From contig JASANG010002646.1 of NCBI GenBank assembly GCA_030248215.1, positions 62,001-126,000 of the forward strand: a DNA stretch of 64,000 nucleotides. Direction: 5' to 3'. Of this stretch, positions 44,780-56,800 are shown piece after piece. A model generated the notes under the pieces. It saw nothing but the letters and a program-made list of their open reading frames with translations. It searched no databases and had not been told where the DNA came from. The position numbers were made by a program, and so were the translations under genes. Each line of letters begins with the position of its first letter. Positions within the stretch are counted from its first letter, which is position 1. The stretch comes from Enoplolaimus lenunculus (lineage: Eukaryota; Nematoda; Enoplea; Enoplida; Thoracostomopsidae).

Positions 44780-46516
44780 CCAATCGGATTATCTGCAAAA
44801 ACCGAACACATTCATCGAGTCGTGAGCTGTCACCTCCAAACGACTTCAATTTGCCATCAGTAATCAACTGCGCCACAAGTCCAACGCAGTCGTTGCCACC
44901 GAACGCATCGCCAAATTTTACTCCAGCGTCTGGTTTATTAACACCCATTTCGCCAACTTTTCGCAACAATCAACCGATTTCAGTCGAGTTCAAATTTGAC
45001 AAATTTCAATCCAACGAAACCAACACAGCTTCAAATTTGACTCATTTCAACTGGAGTCATTCAGATTATGAACAACAGTTGACGCGAACAAACTGCGACA
45101 GTATTGTTTACGTTGTCTGCTATTGTAGTGCAAACGCACACCATTGCAGTCAACACTGGAACACAGTTGTATATTTGCTCCAGTCGAAACTGATAAACTT
45201 GAATATTTGTTCTTTGAAGTTTTCACGATCCGCTAAACGAAAGTTATTCCGGCGTCAGTTGGCGAAACGTGGCAGTATTTTAATTGACGATTTTGTTCAA
45301 GTTCAAACCGGAGAAACCAAACCGGATCCGGTAAATGTTTGTCTGCCTAATGCTCTTGTAGCAGTCTTGGTTGATTGTCCGCTTGTGATGTCGCTAACGG
45401 AAATTGCCTATGACTCGTTAGATTTCACGGAGTTGTCAGTTGAAGGAATTAAACTCCACGAAACATTGGAAGCACTGACTCGGTTGGTCATCCGCCGATG
45501 TACAGGTCTGACGCCGCTAAAATTGGCTCGATTTTCGAAATTGAATAATATTCAGGTATTCATTTTAGTTTGACTATCAGAGACAACCCAACAGATCTGA
45601 TTTTAACTTCAGTCACACTTTTCGGCGGCTAAATATTGATTTGGATTTCAAAGACTTTGACTTGTGTCTGTTTTTTAGCATAATTTCAAAATCTGTTGTA
45701 AAATGTTTTAGACAAAACACTGCAAGAATTGCATTAATTTAAAGTTAATTGTTCTCATTCATACAATAAGTCTAAATTAAAATAATCCAATTCCAAATGT
45801 GGTTAAATATTTTGTTTCCAATTTCGATGTCTAAATATTTTTAATATAAACAAAATGTTCAATTCTTGAACAACATGACACAAATTCAAAGCCAATTACG
45901 CATTAAACGCACGTGTAATGAATGCATTTTAATTTGAAATCGACAAATTATCTTAAAGGTAAAATATTTGTGCTGAGCAAAACTTGTATTCTAACATGGA
46001 TAAAACGTTCTGTTAGAATTTTGATGGTGGTGTTGATAGTATTTTTCATTTTGCACCAAGTGTTCAAGTTTCTGTGTGGATGATGCATATATTGCCGTTC
46101 AAGCGTATTCAAAATCACTAACTATTAGCTCATTTCAGGAATTATGGTTTGACGGGTGTAACGAAATTACCGACGCCCGATGTATTGTGCTGGGTACGAG
46201 CTTAAACCCTCGTATTCGACTGTTGTCTCTGGATGATTGCTTAGATGTCACTGCTGAAGGATTGACACGAATTATTACCAACGCTAGTATTCAAAGGGAC
46301 GCAGTCCTTGGATTGTCAGCGGTAGGAACCGGAGTAGATCAAGCCCAACTGTTGTCCAGTGTTATGCGGGAGAACTTAGTGGCGTATCCGGAACAAGACG
46401 GACCCGAAACACTCGGTGGGGATTTGAATCATTATCGACCTTTCAGTGTAAGCAGCTTTAAACATGGTCACGTCGCGTTTGTTCAATTGACTGATAAAGG
46501 AGCGAAAATGGTTTGA
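44780..46516 (+). CDS. leucine-rich-repeat protein, last two exons
   Basis: Exons 44780-45555 and 46139-46516 (583-bp intron, phase 0). The acceptor TTTTTTTTGTTCCAG precedes 44780, which is entered in phase 1, so at least one upstream exon is missing; an earlier ATG was not found. A Ser/Pro/Asn-rich segment (SPPNDFNLPSVINCATSPTQ) comes first. Leucine-rich repeats of the cysteine-containing (AMN1/F-box-LRR-like) type follow: LTRLVIRRCTGLTPLKLARF, then IQELWFDGCNEITDARCIVL and IRLLSLDDCLDVTAEGLTRI, the middle one built across the splice junction. The C-terminal 70 residues (VRMRENL-like VMRENLVAYPEQDG) are not repeats. LRR identity is clear. Whether it is an E3 adaptor or another LRR protein cannot be decided without the N-terminus, and no F-box was seen. 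Confidence 0.75.
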
Positions 46517-46790
46517 TTATTTCTTAACGACGTATTTTCAAATGTGTGTAGCACTTATCATCAGTTTCAATAGTGATTTTATGCGAACTGTGGCATTTGC
46601 TGATTTGAAATCTGTAATACGTTTTCAACGTGGCGTTTGTTCAGCTGATAGAAATACGGAGTCAAAATGGTTTGTATCAAAATCAATACCTGCATAGAAC
46701 TGCTATAAACACTACCGCATCGTGTTATATCTTGGTTGCCGCATACAAGCAGGAATAGCTGCAAAAAATCCCCACAATTTCTAGAAACTA

Positions 46791-47045
46791 CTCTGTAAAT
46801 TGCAATGAGTTGATTACTCAATTCAGTTAGAGAGTTGGTTGTTTGTGAATTAATTTCAGTAAAGATTAACTCACTCTCAGTGAAGTTAATTGTCACTCTG
46901 AGTTAGTTTGGCTCTGGGTGAGTTGATTAATTAACTCAGAATGAATTGAATCAATTCAAAATTCTGAGTTCTCATAGTCCTAACTCAGTCGGCGGAGTGA
47001 TTCAACTCATTCTGAGTTAAAATCAACTCACTGAAATTTACAGTG
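46791..47045. mobile_element. CACTGTAAATT-family MITE
   Basis: CTCTGTAAATTGCAATGAGT at the left and CTCACTGAAATTTACAGTG at the right; about 270 bp past the stop of the LRR gene. Confidence 0.8.
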
Positions 47046-47491
47046 TAACAAAGCACTTGTGTAGGCTGCAAAATAATCTGTGCTTTTGTAAAACGTTTCT
47101 TGCTTGCGACGCTGGTACGCAAAAACTCGCTCATGTGCTCATATCCTCCTGAAATGAAATTCTGACCAGAAATGTTGAGGTGACAATGGTGACTAAACGA
47201 AGAGAAAATGAAACAAACGTATTTATTTGCTGCAATTTCACTCCTGATTTTATGGATCAGATCATTGGATGAATATTGAAATGTTATTTTTATGAATGAT
47301 ATTAAAAGAACAGCGTAGATGATACCATTAAAATTATATTCGTATGTTCTTAATCAGCGAGATTATTGTAAGAATATACATTTGTTCTTTATTTTATGAA
47401 ATCCATTCATCTTACAGCGTTTCGACCTTATTTTTAGCAGGTCAACGCGTAGCTTTCGGTACGTTGCGAAAAATAGAGGCTGTGTAATGCT
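47046..47491. other. no gene recognised
   Basis: AT-rich; nothing recognised. Confidence 0.5.
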
Positions 47492-47824
47492 TAAGAGTGC
47501 ATGATAGCTCTGTTAGAGAAAACAGTGCAACTTGGTACATTCTGTCCAGTGAAGAATGGATCCACCGTCAGTTGCGGTTTGGCCGATCCCACATTTTATG
47601 GGGGTGGGAAAAATTTCTAATAATGAACTTTTTAACATACAACTATCATAGAACTTGTGCTCCGGACCGGATATAAATATTCGAACCGGATATTTTGTAA
47701 CGCAAATTAAAGAGTTTGTCTGATAACTTATATGTAATCAATGCTACGGCAATTTCCAATATATACGCGTGCGGTATATTTTGTACTATGCAAAACGAAA
47801 CCAGTTGCATATATAATGCTTTTG
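47492..47824. mobile_element. CAAGAGTG-family MITE, decayed
   Basis: TAAGAGTGCATGATAGCTCT, then AACAGTGCAACTTGGTACAT at the left; CCAGTTGCATATATAATGCT at the right. Confidence 0.6.
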
Positions 47825-47832
47825 TCTAATAG

Positions 47833-48191
47833 CAGGGTGCAGCCGGAGGGTAAAATACCGGAACCGGAGCCGGAGGTCAACGAGACTTGCCAGAGCCGAA
47901 GGTGAGGCGAAATTAGGTAGTAAAAATGGTGGTAAATTAGTTAACTCTAGTCAATATATGCAATATGTTGTTAAGTTGTTTGGTATTACTCTAATTTTTT
48001 GCGAAATTTCGGAAATTCTTTCGTGAAAATTGTGACAAAAGCAAAACAAAACGCGCTAAAAAGATATATTATGCAAAATTTTACTGCCGAAATCACCGGA
48101 ACTTCCGGCAAAAATTCTACCGGAGCCATAACGTCGGAGGTCGATTTCCTGCCGCAGCCGGAGTCGGTAGCAGACCTCCGGTTGTACCCTG
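47833..48191. mobile_element. CAGGG-ended hAT-like MITE
   Basis: CAGGGTGCAGCCGGAGGG at the left and ACCTCCGGTTGTACCCTG at the right. Flanks TCTAATAG and TCCAATAG (7 of 8). Reverse orientation to 41956-42287. Confidence 0.85.
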
Positions 48192-48199
48192 TCCAATAG

Positions 48200-48984
48200 T
48201 GATCATCCACTCTTGGTAATACATTCATTTCACTTTCAGTTTTTACTAAATAATTTTTTTTTCATAAATATCGGCTCTTTTGAATAATTGGTTTACACAA
48301 TACTTCACGTGACACTATCGTGAACAAAACACCGTATGTAACCAAACCAAACATACGGTTTTTTAATTATTTTAGCCGAAAACTAAGTAAAAAAATAAAT
48401 ACGATAATTGTTATTTTTTAATCGAAAGTATCAAAGTACAAAGATAAAGCATATTTTGAGAACGCTTTCAAGCTTAAAAAATGTACGAAAAAATGTTTAA
48501 AATGCAACTAGAAATATGCTGCTAGTATGTGTATGTCCAAGCTTCAAAAACCCACGGTAAACAGCAAAGAATAAAAACCTATAAAATGAACCCTGTATGG
48601 AACACACTTTAGGCTCAATGTATAGACCAGCGGACCGGTAATCCGTACGTCGTGGGATCGAGCCCCCCCCCCCCCCGCCGCATTCGCAGCCAAATTTTCG
48701 TAAAGAGTTCGCCGCCTCAGAAATATGACAAGTAATACAATGCAATTCTGAACTTTCTACATCTTCACTCTTGTGTATATCAAGAATGTGGTAGAAAACG
48801 TGACATAAACCTTTTTTCCTCAAACTGACGCTTGTGATCCATTGTTTGTTCTTGGTCCATATCCTCACTGTCATATTTAGCGCTCGCTCGGAGTGTCCCC
48901 AAACGGGCGAAACTCCACACAAGCACCGGTCTCATCCCGTATATTCTGGAGGAGACGCCCACACACTTGGAACACCACTGCATA
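48200..48984. other. no gene recognised; possible tRNA-like segment
   Basis: At 48612-48672 GTATAGACCAGCGGACCGGT resembles a tRNA A box and GGGATCGAGCCC a B box, followed by a C run. I could not fold a cloverleaf with confidence, so this may be a SINE head. The rest is unassigned. Confidence 0.3.
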
Positions 48985-48999
48985 TGTTCGACTGTATCT

Positions 49000-49217
49000 A
49001 ATGAGTTGAATGCACTCAGATGCCTAAGCTCTGAATTAAGTCTTTCATAGCTCAGAATTCTGAATTGGTTGAACTAATATTGAGTTAATTGATCAATTGA
49101 TTCGGAAACAAATTAGCTCAGAGCGAGTTAATTTTGCGTGTATATTAACGCAGGAATAACCAGAAATAGGTAATTCATCCTCCGAATTGATTAATCAACT
49201 CATTGGAATTTGTAGTG
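49000..49217. mobile_element. CACTGTAAATT-family MITE, left end lost
   Basis: AATGAGTTGAATGCACTCAG then TTAATCAACTCATTGGAATT and TGTAGTG at the right. Confidence 0.65.
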
Positions 49218-49293
49218 CAGTACCTGGTTTGGTATTTTAACTTTTTGTTCTACTGAACTAAACTATTGCTAATTTCACTCATATAAGGCAGAG

Positions 49294-49446
49294 GGCCCGT
49301 GTAAAGATCAGGGGCGGAACGTTTTTCTGTGGAACTGAATAGAATAAGCTTAAGCTTTATTTTTTTGCTTGGCTTAAGCTTAGTCTTAGGCTAAGGCTTA
49401 AGAATAAACTCATTCTTACGCTTAGGCTTACGCTTAGGCTTAGGAA
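49294..49446 (-). mobile_element. GGCC element joined to the tail of a TTAA element
   Basis: GGCCCGTGTAAAGATCAGGG, AAAAAC-type right-end sequence in reverse, then TTAGGC blocks up to TTACGCTTAGGCTTAGGAAT. The expected end is replaced at about 49447 by the 3' tail of a tRNA-core TTAA element (AAGTAGGTCTCAGG... ATTCATGTGGGAAAGGGTTAA, to 49509). Confidence 0.6.
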
Positions 49447-49512
49447 TCGAATCCTAGCATAAAAGTAGGTCTCAGGGAAAACAGAAAATATTCATGTGGG
49501 AAAGGGTTAAAC

Positions 49513-49903
49513 TAACGCATATTTGAGTTTAACACGAGTTTAAGCTATACTTATTTTTGCTTTTATAGGTTCTGTGCAAAAATTACTCATCTGCAAAGAA
49601 ACTATACCGCTTGTCTACCGTGTGCCAACAGTTCACTGATATTAAGCGTGTATAGCTTAGGCCCACATGGAAGGGTATACTTGGTGCCGCATGGACGTAT
49701 TTTTAAATTCAGTCGTATCAATTAATTTTTAAAAATTTCAAAGTTTACTTTAAATGCAAAATGAGTAAGATTTCAAATAAGTTCACGCGCAAGCTGCAAC
49801 AGTCAAGTTTTAAGCTAGAAAATTAGATTATGCAATCTGATTATTTTAATAGTTAGCTAAGATTTTTGACAGTCTGAAAGCCTAGCACTAGTTAGCAATG
49901 CTG
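49513..49903. other. no gene recognised
   Basis: AT-rich; nothing recognised. Confidence 0.5.
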
Positions 49904-49904
49904 T

Positions 49905-50100
49905 TGGCTTAGGCTTAGGCTTAGACTTTGGCTTAGGCTTAGGCTTAGGCTTAGACTTTGGCTTAGGCTTAGGCTTAGGCTTAGGCTTAGGCTTTGGCTT
50001 AGGCTTAGGCTTAGGCTTAGGCTTAGGCTTAGACTTTGGCTTAGGCTTAGGCTTAGGCTTAGACTTTGGCTTAGGCTTAGGCTTAAGCTTAGGCTTAGGC
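49905..50100 (+). repeat. interstitial TTAGGC array with higher-order pattern
   Basis: About 33 hexamers. The variants TTAGAC and TTTGGC recur at regular spacing so that blocks of 3-7 pure TTAGGC units are separated by TTAGACTTTGGC. Opposite orientation to the array at 36029. Confidence 0.93.
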
Positions 50101-50329
50101 AGTCATTTCAAATTATGGGCTTGAACTATCAATACTGTACTACAATTGTGACGCAGGGCAGGCGGTGGAATAGCCAGGGCCCTCCAAAACAGGGCCAAGC
50201 GCGCCTTCAATTAAATACTTCACAGCTCTATAATTTCATGCTCCGCGAAAAAAATTTAGTTTGCCAAGATGAGGCCATCAAGGGTCGGTGTCCCCAATTT
50301 AAGAATTTGGAGGACATTTCCGCCTAGGT
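50101..50329 (+). other. unassigned, possible small open frame
   Basis: A 70-codon frame from ATG 50115 (GLNYQYCTTIVTQGRRWN...) ends just before the next MITE. No family features; GGGCCCTCCAAAACAGGGCC hints at a decayed element. Confidence 0.25.
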
Positions 50330-50546
50330 AAAGCCGTATTAACACGTGCAAGTTTTTGCTACGCGAACTTGCAGCGGCACCTTGCACTTGAAAGTTGAAT
50401 TTAGTTCACATGTATGAATAACCATGCAAGTTCAATGAATTTATTGCATCCGCTTTCTCATTGGCTAATGAAAAAATGCAAAATCTGCGCGCAATTTGCA
50501 GCTGCAAGTTCTCGCAGCAAAAACTTGCACGTGTGAATACGGCTTT
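50330..50546. mobile_element. TTAA-type MITE
   Basis: TAAAGCCGTATTAACACGTG at the left and its inverse CACGTGTGAATACGGCTTTA at the right; same family as 25972-26245. Confidence 0.75.
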
Positions 50547-50726
50547 ATAGTTCGCTTTAATATATAACAAATGAACTTCCAGGTGGTACCGAACACGGTT
50601 AACAATAAAAATGCGAAAGTTCGAGTAAAAAACTTTTGGGCTGCAAAATATGCTGCTCGAGTTTTGTATGACAAATTCCAAGTTTGTTTGCGTGGAGCAA
50701 TTGCAAACGTCATCAGAAAGTATTAA

Positions 50727-50982
50727 GCCCTATTCACACGTGAAGTTTTTGCTGCGAGAACTTGCAACTGCAACTTGCACTTGCAATTTTTGTCAAAAAT
50801 CTCATTCGAAAAACATCATTAAAAATCATAACTTCACATTTTGTTCACATCTGTGAATAACCATGAAAGTTCACTGAATATATTGCAGCCGCTTTCTTAT
50901 TGACTGATGAAAAAATACAAAATCTCCGCGCAATTTGCAGCTGCAAGTTCTCGCAGCAAAAACTTGCACGTGTAAATTGGGA
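50727..50982. mobile_element. TTAA-flanked MITE
   Basis: TTAA at 50723-50726 and 50983-50986. GCCCTATTCACACGTGAAG at the left and its inverse at the right. Only 180 bp from the preceding copy. Confidence 0.85.
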
Positions 50983-50986
50983 TTAA

Positions 50987-51763
50987 CGCAACCCTTAACG
51001 CTCAAGCCTGGTAATAAAATTGGTGTTTCCTTGGTGAACTGGATAGACTTCCTGTTAGTACATCACAGCTGATTCTTGGTATCCCAGAAGTGATATGCAA
51101 AGTATAGATTGCTGTAAATTACACTTTCGGTGAACGTAATACACCTAAAAAGACAGAAGGTTGCACTGGCGAATGAAATCAGAGTAGGGACGCCCGCTGA
51201 CCTACTACCCCCCAACAACGATCATAACTAAAATTTAAATGCTAAAATTTAGTCGCATAAAATTGCGTTTAGCTTCTCGCTCGTTTCGCTAGCGAACTTT
51301 TTTTTCAGTCCCAATTTGTCGACCAGTTTACCCTATCATAGAATATTTGTATCTGCGATTGCAAGTTTGCAAGCAACAGATAAACAACACTGTGCTTAAT
51401 AAAGCGACTTTGTTTCCGAATCTAAAAAACACTTTTGCAACATTAAATTTATAGCGATTTGCCAAACGTGCAATTTTTAAACATTTTTAAGCATTTTAGG
51501 CATCAAAATGAAACATTTTGCCTATCAAAAGATGTGAAAAAATGTCAAAGTAAACACTGTGAAATGTTGCTAAAATTGTGTTAGTTTTTCAGCAGAAAAA
51601 AGTTTTCCTGATTTTATCAGCCACGGCTTATTAAAGACACTTACTGGTTCGTTCGCTGAAAACAGAAGCGGTACGGTGCATTGTATATCCTGTAACGTTA
51701 AACGATTGAACCTAATAGAAAAACGAGCCTAAATTTTGTTTTATTAAATTTGAATATATTCGT
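50987..51763. other. no gene recognised
   Basis: AT-rich; nothing recognised. Confidence 0.5.
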
Positions 51764-51765
51764 TA

Positions 51766-51971
51766 CACTGCAAATAACGGTGAGTCAAATTGACTCTCTG
51801 CGAAATAGGCTCTATGGAACTACACAAAATGAGTCAATTTCGACTCCACCAGAGTCAAATTTGACTCACTTCGTCGCGCGTTTGACTCTGGCGGAGTCGA
51901 GTTTGACTCAGTTTGTGTAGTCCCGTAGAGCCTATTTCGGAGAGAGTCAATTTGACTCACCATTTTTTGCA
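51766..51971. mobile_element. CACTGC foldback MITE
   Basis: CACTGCAAATAACGGTGAGT at the left after TA; the right end stops at TTTTTTGCA and continues into an A-rich run, so the last few bases are lost. Confidence 0.8.
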
Positions 51972-52039
51972 ACCCAAAAGAAAAAAAAAAAGAACCAACC
52001 AAGGAAAGAAGGGCAAAAAAGATGGAATTAGAAAAAGTA

Positions 52040-52196
52040 CGTTTAGGCTTTAGACTATTTTATTGCTTGGTATAGGCTCAGGTTTAGGCTTAGGCTTAGT
52101 GACATGCTCATACTACGCTTAGGCTTACGCTTAGGCTTAGGCTTAGGCTTAGGAATATGTTTATAATACTGTTCCTCCTCTGTTCTTTACATTGGA
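52040..52196 (-). mobile_element. GGCC element with TTAGGC core
   Basis: GCTTTAGACTATTTTATTGC, four TTAGGC blocks, AATATGTTTATAATACTGTT and CTGTTCTTTACATTGGAC. Confidence 0.7.
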
Positions 52197-52264
52197 CATA
52201 GATGTCAGAAAAAGCCTTAGGTGTTTCTCTTGTGAAAATTGTCACTTTAATTTTAGAAATTTTG

Positions 52265-52450
52265 GGCCAATGTATAGAACAGGGCCGTAACAGTAGTATA
52301 AAGACTTAGCCTAAGTGTCGTAAGCGCAAGAATTAGCTTGTACCTATTAACCTTAGCCTAAACCCTAAGCAAAAAAAACGCGATTCAGCTAAAAGCTTAC
52401 TCTATTGTAGTCCCGCATAAAAATGTTCGGTTCCTAGTTTTTACACGGCC
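52265..52450 (+). mobile_element. GGCC element with TTAGGC core
   Basis: GGCCAATGTATAGAACAGGG at the left and TTTTTACACGGCC at the right. Flanks AAATTTTG and CAATTTTTG are near-duplicates. Confidence 0.75.
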
Positions 52451-52683
52451 CAATTTTTGGACTGAATATTGTAACAAAACCAAAAATAAAATATAATTTG
52501 ATACGAAAATAACTTTGAAACAGGAGTGGTCTGGTTCCGGGTGACGTCAAGCTTTTGGCAAAACTGTTTAAAAAGCGGCTGTCGTACTAAATAGTGGCGT
52601 AAAAACTAAAAAAAAAACTAAACACATGTGTGAATATAGTTCAGAAAATATGTTTAAAGAGCAAGACTACAACTGAAATTCAG

Positions 52684-52870
52684 GAACAGTATTATAAGCA
52701 TATTCCGATTTAGCCTAAAGCCTAAGCCTAAGTCTAATCGTAAGCGTAAGAATGTGTATATTCCTAAGTCTAAGCCTAAGCATATGCCATGCAAAAAAAT
52801 TAGTCTAAAGCTTAAGCTTACTCTATTGCAGTCCCACAGAAAAACGTTCCGCCATTGATCTTTCTGGGCC
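52684..52870 (+). mobile_element. GGCC element with TTAGGC core, left end clipped
   Basis: GAACAGTATTATAAGCATAT, AAGCCTAAGCCTAAGTCTAA, AAAAAACTTAGTCTAAAGC-like core and AAAAACGTTCCGCCATTGAT at the right. Confidence 0.7.
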
Positions 52871-53639
52871 AACATTTGTAATTTTGGAAATGCACAGTTC
52901 TGTGGGTCGCATTCGGTCAAGACCGTCTCTTGATCCATCATTGATTATTATCCTTGTCTTATACTATCCTGAACAATACAAAGCATGGAAAATTCCCTGT
53001 GCTAGAAGCAAAACTATGTCGTATGTGCCCCACCCAAATACCATTATACCACGGCTCATATTGTTAAGATCCGTGCTACAACCACCGTGCCTTTATGACA
53101 AAACTGTTCAGCACACTTGATACGCGGTTAATGCACGCTATAGCGTGCCTTAACTGTGCCTCAAATGTGTCGAACAGTTATACCGCACGGTACGGATGTT
53201 AACGAATTAAAACAACGAACAAATTTAACATAACATTAAAATGCCACGTTTGTTCTTTATAAAATTTTATCACACCACGTGCAAGTTTATTCAGGCTCCA
53301 CAGCTTTTAACGCTAGTTCAGGCCCGTAGCCAGCTTGGCAGAAGTAAAATCCGCCTAATACATCCAGTACTGTGCTGATTTCTAGTACTCAATGAGTCAT
53401 GCTATGCAATGTGGCCAAGGTGAAATTAAAATTTCTTTGAATGAAAGAAATGTGTATGAGCATACTATTTGGCACACATCGCTATAAAAAACTCCAAAAA
53501 ATACTAAATTTCCTCGAGAAAATATTTCTTTTTAAGTTTTTAGACCAGTAGATATTATTATTAGTGATGAAACTACGCTTACACTAAAAAAGAAAAATGT
53601 CACGAACTTTACTTAACATTTTATGGATATAACCTTCAT
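52871..53639. other. upstream region of the Gln-rich gene
   Basis: No gene recognised. A solo CAGGCCCGTAGCCAGCTTGG at 53321 is one end of the GGCCCGTAGCC family. TTTTTAAGTTTTTAG at about 53533 could be a splice acceptor, since the Gln-rich frame is open back to about 53577. Confidence 0.45.
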
Positions 53640-53654
53640 GTGGCAGAATTAATT

Positions 53655-53814
53655 ATGTTGGATCAACGCTTTCAACTACCGTCCCCGCATTTGCATAACG
53701 TTCCTTTCTATTACCCTAACACTATCAAACAACAAGCAGTGTATCTAAATCATACCTCACCGATGGGGAGACCATTTTCTTATGCTGCTTGTCTGATGAA
53801 TATGGCCAAGACGC

Positions 53815-53869
<55 letters not shown>

Positions 53870-56800
53870 CCACCAACAAATAACTCCAACAGTGGACAGT
53901 GAACAAATATTACACGTAAATTGCAATGAACTGCAGTTGCAAACGAATGCGATGCAGTTTGAACAAGTAGGTACATTACAGTTCGAATCGACAAATGCTG
54001 TTGATACGCAACAACAACGGTTGCAACAATTGCAGTTGCAACAAAATAAAATGAACGCAGTTTGTAATGCGCGATACAATCAGCATTCTTTCATGCATGA
54101 GTATCGGTTTCCTTGGCAACAGCAGCAACAACGACAACAACAACAACAACAACACCAACAAGAGCAACAACAACAACAACAACAAGAACAACAACAACAG
54201 CAACAACTACTACTACAGCTGCAACAACAACAACAACCACAACAAAAATTGCAAGAACAAAGTATAACAAAAATTGTACACCATCCAAATAATTTTCACT
54301 ATCAAATACAGCCAAATGTTGCCATAATGAAGCAGAACCCCTGCGATGGTCAAATGTCAAACAAGTTTTCCGAAAAACTGATGTTTAATTGCAATTCGGA
54401 AAATCGACTGCAGTTGCCATTACCTGCAATACAACGTGAACCGAACGCAACAATTACCGAAGTTGACACTACAAATTGCTGCGTAAACAACGCTAATGCA
54501 AGCAAGAGACGACCGACCAATAATACTGTTACGGTAGAAGCAAATTCGTTGGTGTTTAATTTCGAACAGGAAGATTTTAGCACATCTGCGACATCCACAA
54601 GTTACAAGAGTGCTCACGATGTTAAACAGCGTCACTTTAGTACTCCTGTTTATTCAACTGATTACAGGAGCGCAACAGAATTTGCTGCTCACAGCAGTTC
54701 TAGTGTTTATCCTGCTTGGACTCCGTGTGCCTTATCGACTCCTGGATATACTTCCAGAGATCAGGAGTTTCTCATTACTCCAGATAACAGGAGTCCATGG
54801 CTGGAAAACTGTGCAGCAAACGATTCGAATTCCTCGATAAATCCGCCAACATTGGGATTTCGTGGATTCCGAACAGTCAAATATCGACCATATTTTCGTC
54901 AACAATTAATCAGCGCTGGACAAGAGATGAATTTGAGACGAAATAAATACTGGAACGGTAACTTTTGCTGTGTTCTTATACACGATTGATTTGTATTTTG
55001 TTGCGTTTTCTTACGGACATGGATTCATAATTAAAATGCACAAATGACACTGACAGATCCGTGGAAGATTTCACACTGCAAAAAATGGTGAGTCAAAATT
55101 GACTCTCTCCTAAATAGACTTTTCCTGACTACACAAACGGAGTCAAAACTCGACTCCGCCTGAGTCGTATTCGACTCAATGAATCACTAAATGAGTCAAA
55201 GTTGACTCTGGCGGAGTCGAATTTGACTCAGTTTGTGTAGTCCGGAAAAGCCTATTTCGGAGACAGTCAATTTGACTCACCATTTTTTGCAGTGCAGGAT
55301 GTATCCCGCATAGAAGCGCTGTTGCATTGACAATTTTGGTAGTAGTTTATCTCAGCGTTACAATGTACTTTCTTAGCTAAATTGGAGTAGAGCAATGGCA
55401 CAGGACGAATTCCATAGTCTTGCGACGATGGTGCGATTGGTCTATCTTGAAATATAGTAAAATTGGCCAATGTCATTTTGGCAGGCGTATTAATACAGCA
55501 GTAGTATAGAGCGTATTTCTAAGCCTAAGCCTAAATCTCACATGGCTATACATATAACAATCTGCAAACAATTAGTGATATTTCAGTAGCATTTATTTTA
55601 CAACTGTTTCACTGAGATCGCAACCAAAACAACACAGCAACCATAAGCGCCACAGCCTCGGGCCCGCAGCCAAGGGGGGGGGGTTAGAGGGGCTTAGCCC
55701 CCCTGGAAAAATTTTGGCCTCCCTTGAAAAATTTCAAAATTGCTTGAAAGACTACAAAAACCATTATATGTTGCTCTTGAAAAAAGTTTTAACCATTCCT
55801 AGCAAGGTGAGCTGGCTACAGTCCTGCACATCCTAAGTTTATCAAAATATAAAAATTTTGAAAACTAATGAAGACAGTGGACTAAACAATCGAAGTTATT
55901 CAAAGCATGACGTGCATTCCAAAAGTTAACTTTACGTTGAACCGTAGAATTTACTTTCGTAAACGAAATTATGTTTTAAAATTTGAAAAATTACAATTTA
56001 TTCTTTTTACCGACCTTTCACTTTTGGAAAATTAAGGTTATTTTTTTGCGCCGGATCGGTTGTATTTTGAATTTAAACTTAAATTTTGATGATCAAAAAT
56101 GTCTTGTAAACGATTGTTGACAAATTTGTTTCAGGAAACGCGTGGCATCCGTACGCGCATTGGTCAAAACAACGACACAACATCGATGACGTCACAACTT
56201 CAACAGCGACAACAGCAGATGACGTCATAACTTCAACAGTGACATCAGCAACAAACGGCATTAATATGTTGAATCGTTTTGTAACCGAAAAAACAACAGA
56301 TTTGATTCAAACGTCAGCGATTAATGGATGTTTAGCGTCGAAGTACAACCGCGCAACCGCTACGCATCCAACTTACTTTGACGGAAACTTTTCGTCGAGT
56401 TCAACTGAACAAATCAAATTGGAAAACGAATTCAATGAACGATCACATGACAGAATATTGACTAAAACTGCGGTTCAAATTGACATCGCAAATCAGCTCA
56501 AAACATTGACAGCTGAACAAACTTCAACGATGGATGAAAAATTTCAATCTGAATTGAACAAAACTGAATTCGAACAAAAGTTTGAAACGAAAAATCAACG
56601 GAGCCATCAGCAAAATCTGGTCGCAGACGATGAAAATTGCAAACGCCAAACTTTGAAACCAGAGTTCAAAAATCAAGTTGGAAGTCAAGACGGCTACAAC
56701 TTGAATGTGAGGAAGCAATCAGAACTGGTCAACAGTCAACTTAAATCCCAACAGGACGGTGGTCTTGCGAACTCAACGAATCTTTTAGAAAACCTTGATA

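Noticed and set aside
48612-48672. Functional tRNA gene
   Set aside because: A- and B-box-like motifs are present but no convincing acceptor or anticodon stem could be drawn.
53725-54360. Minus-strand Cys-, Leu- and Val-rich frames
   Set aside because: Shadows of the CAA-coded polyglutamine tracts of the plus-strand gene.
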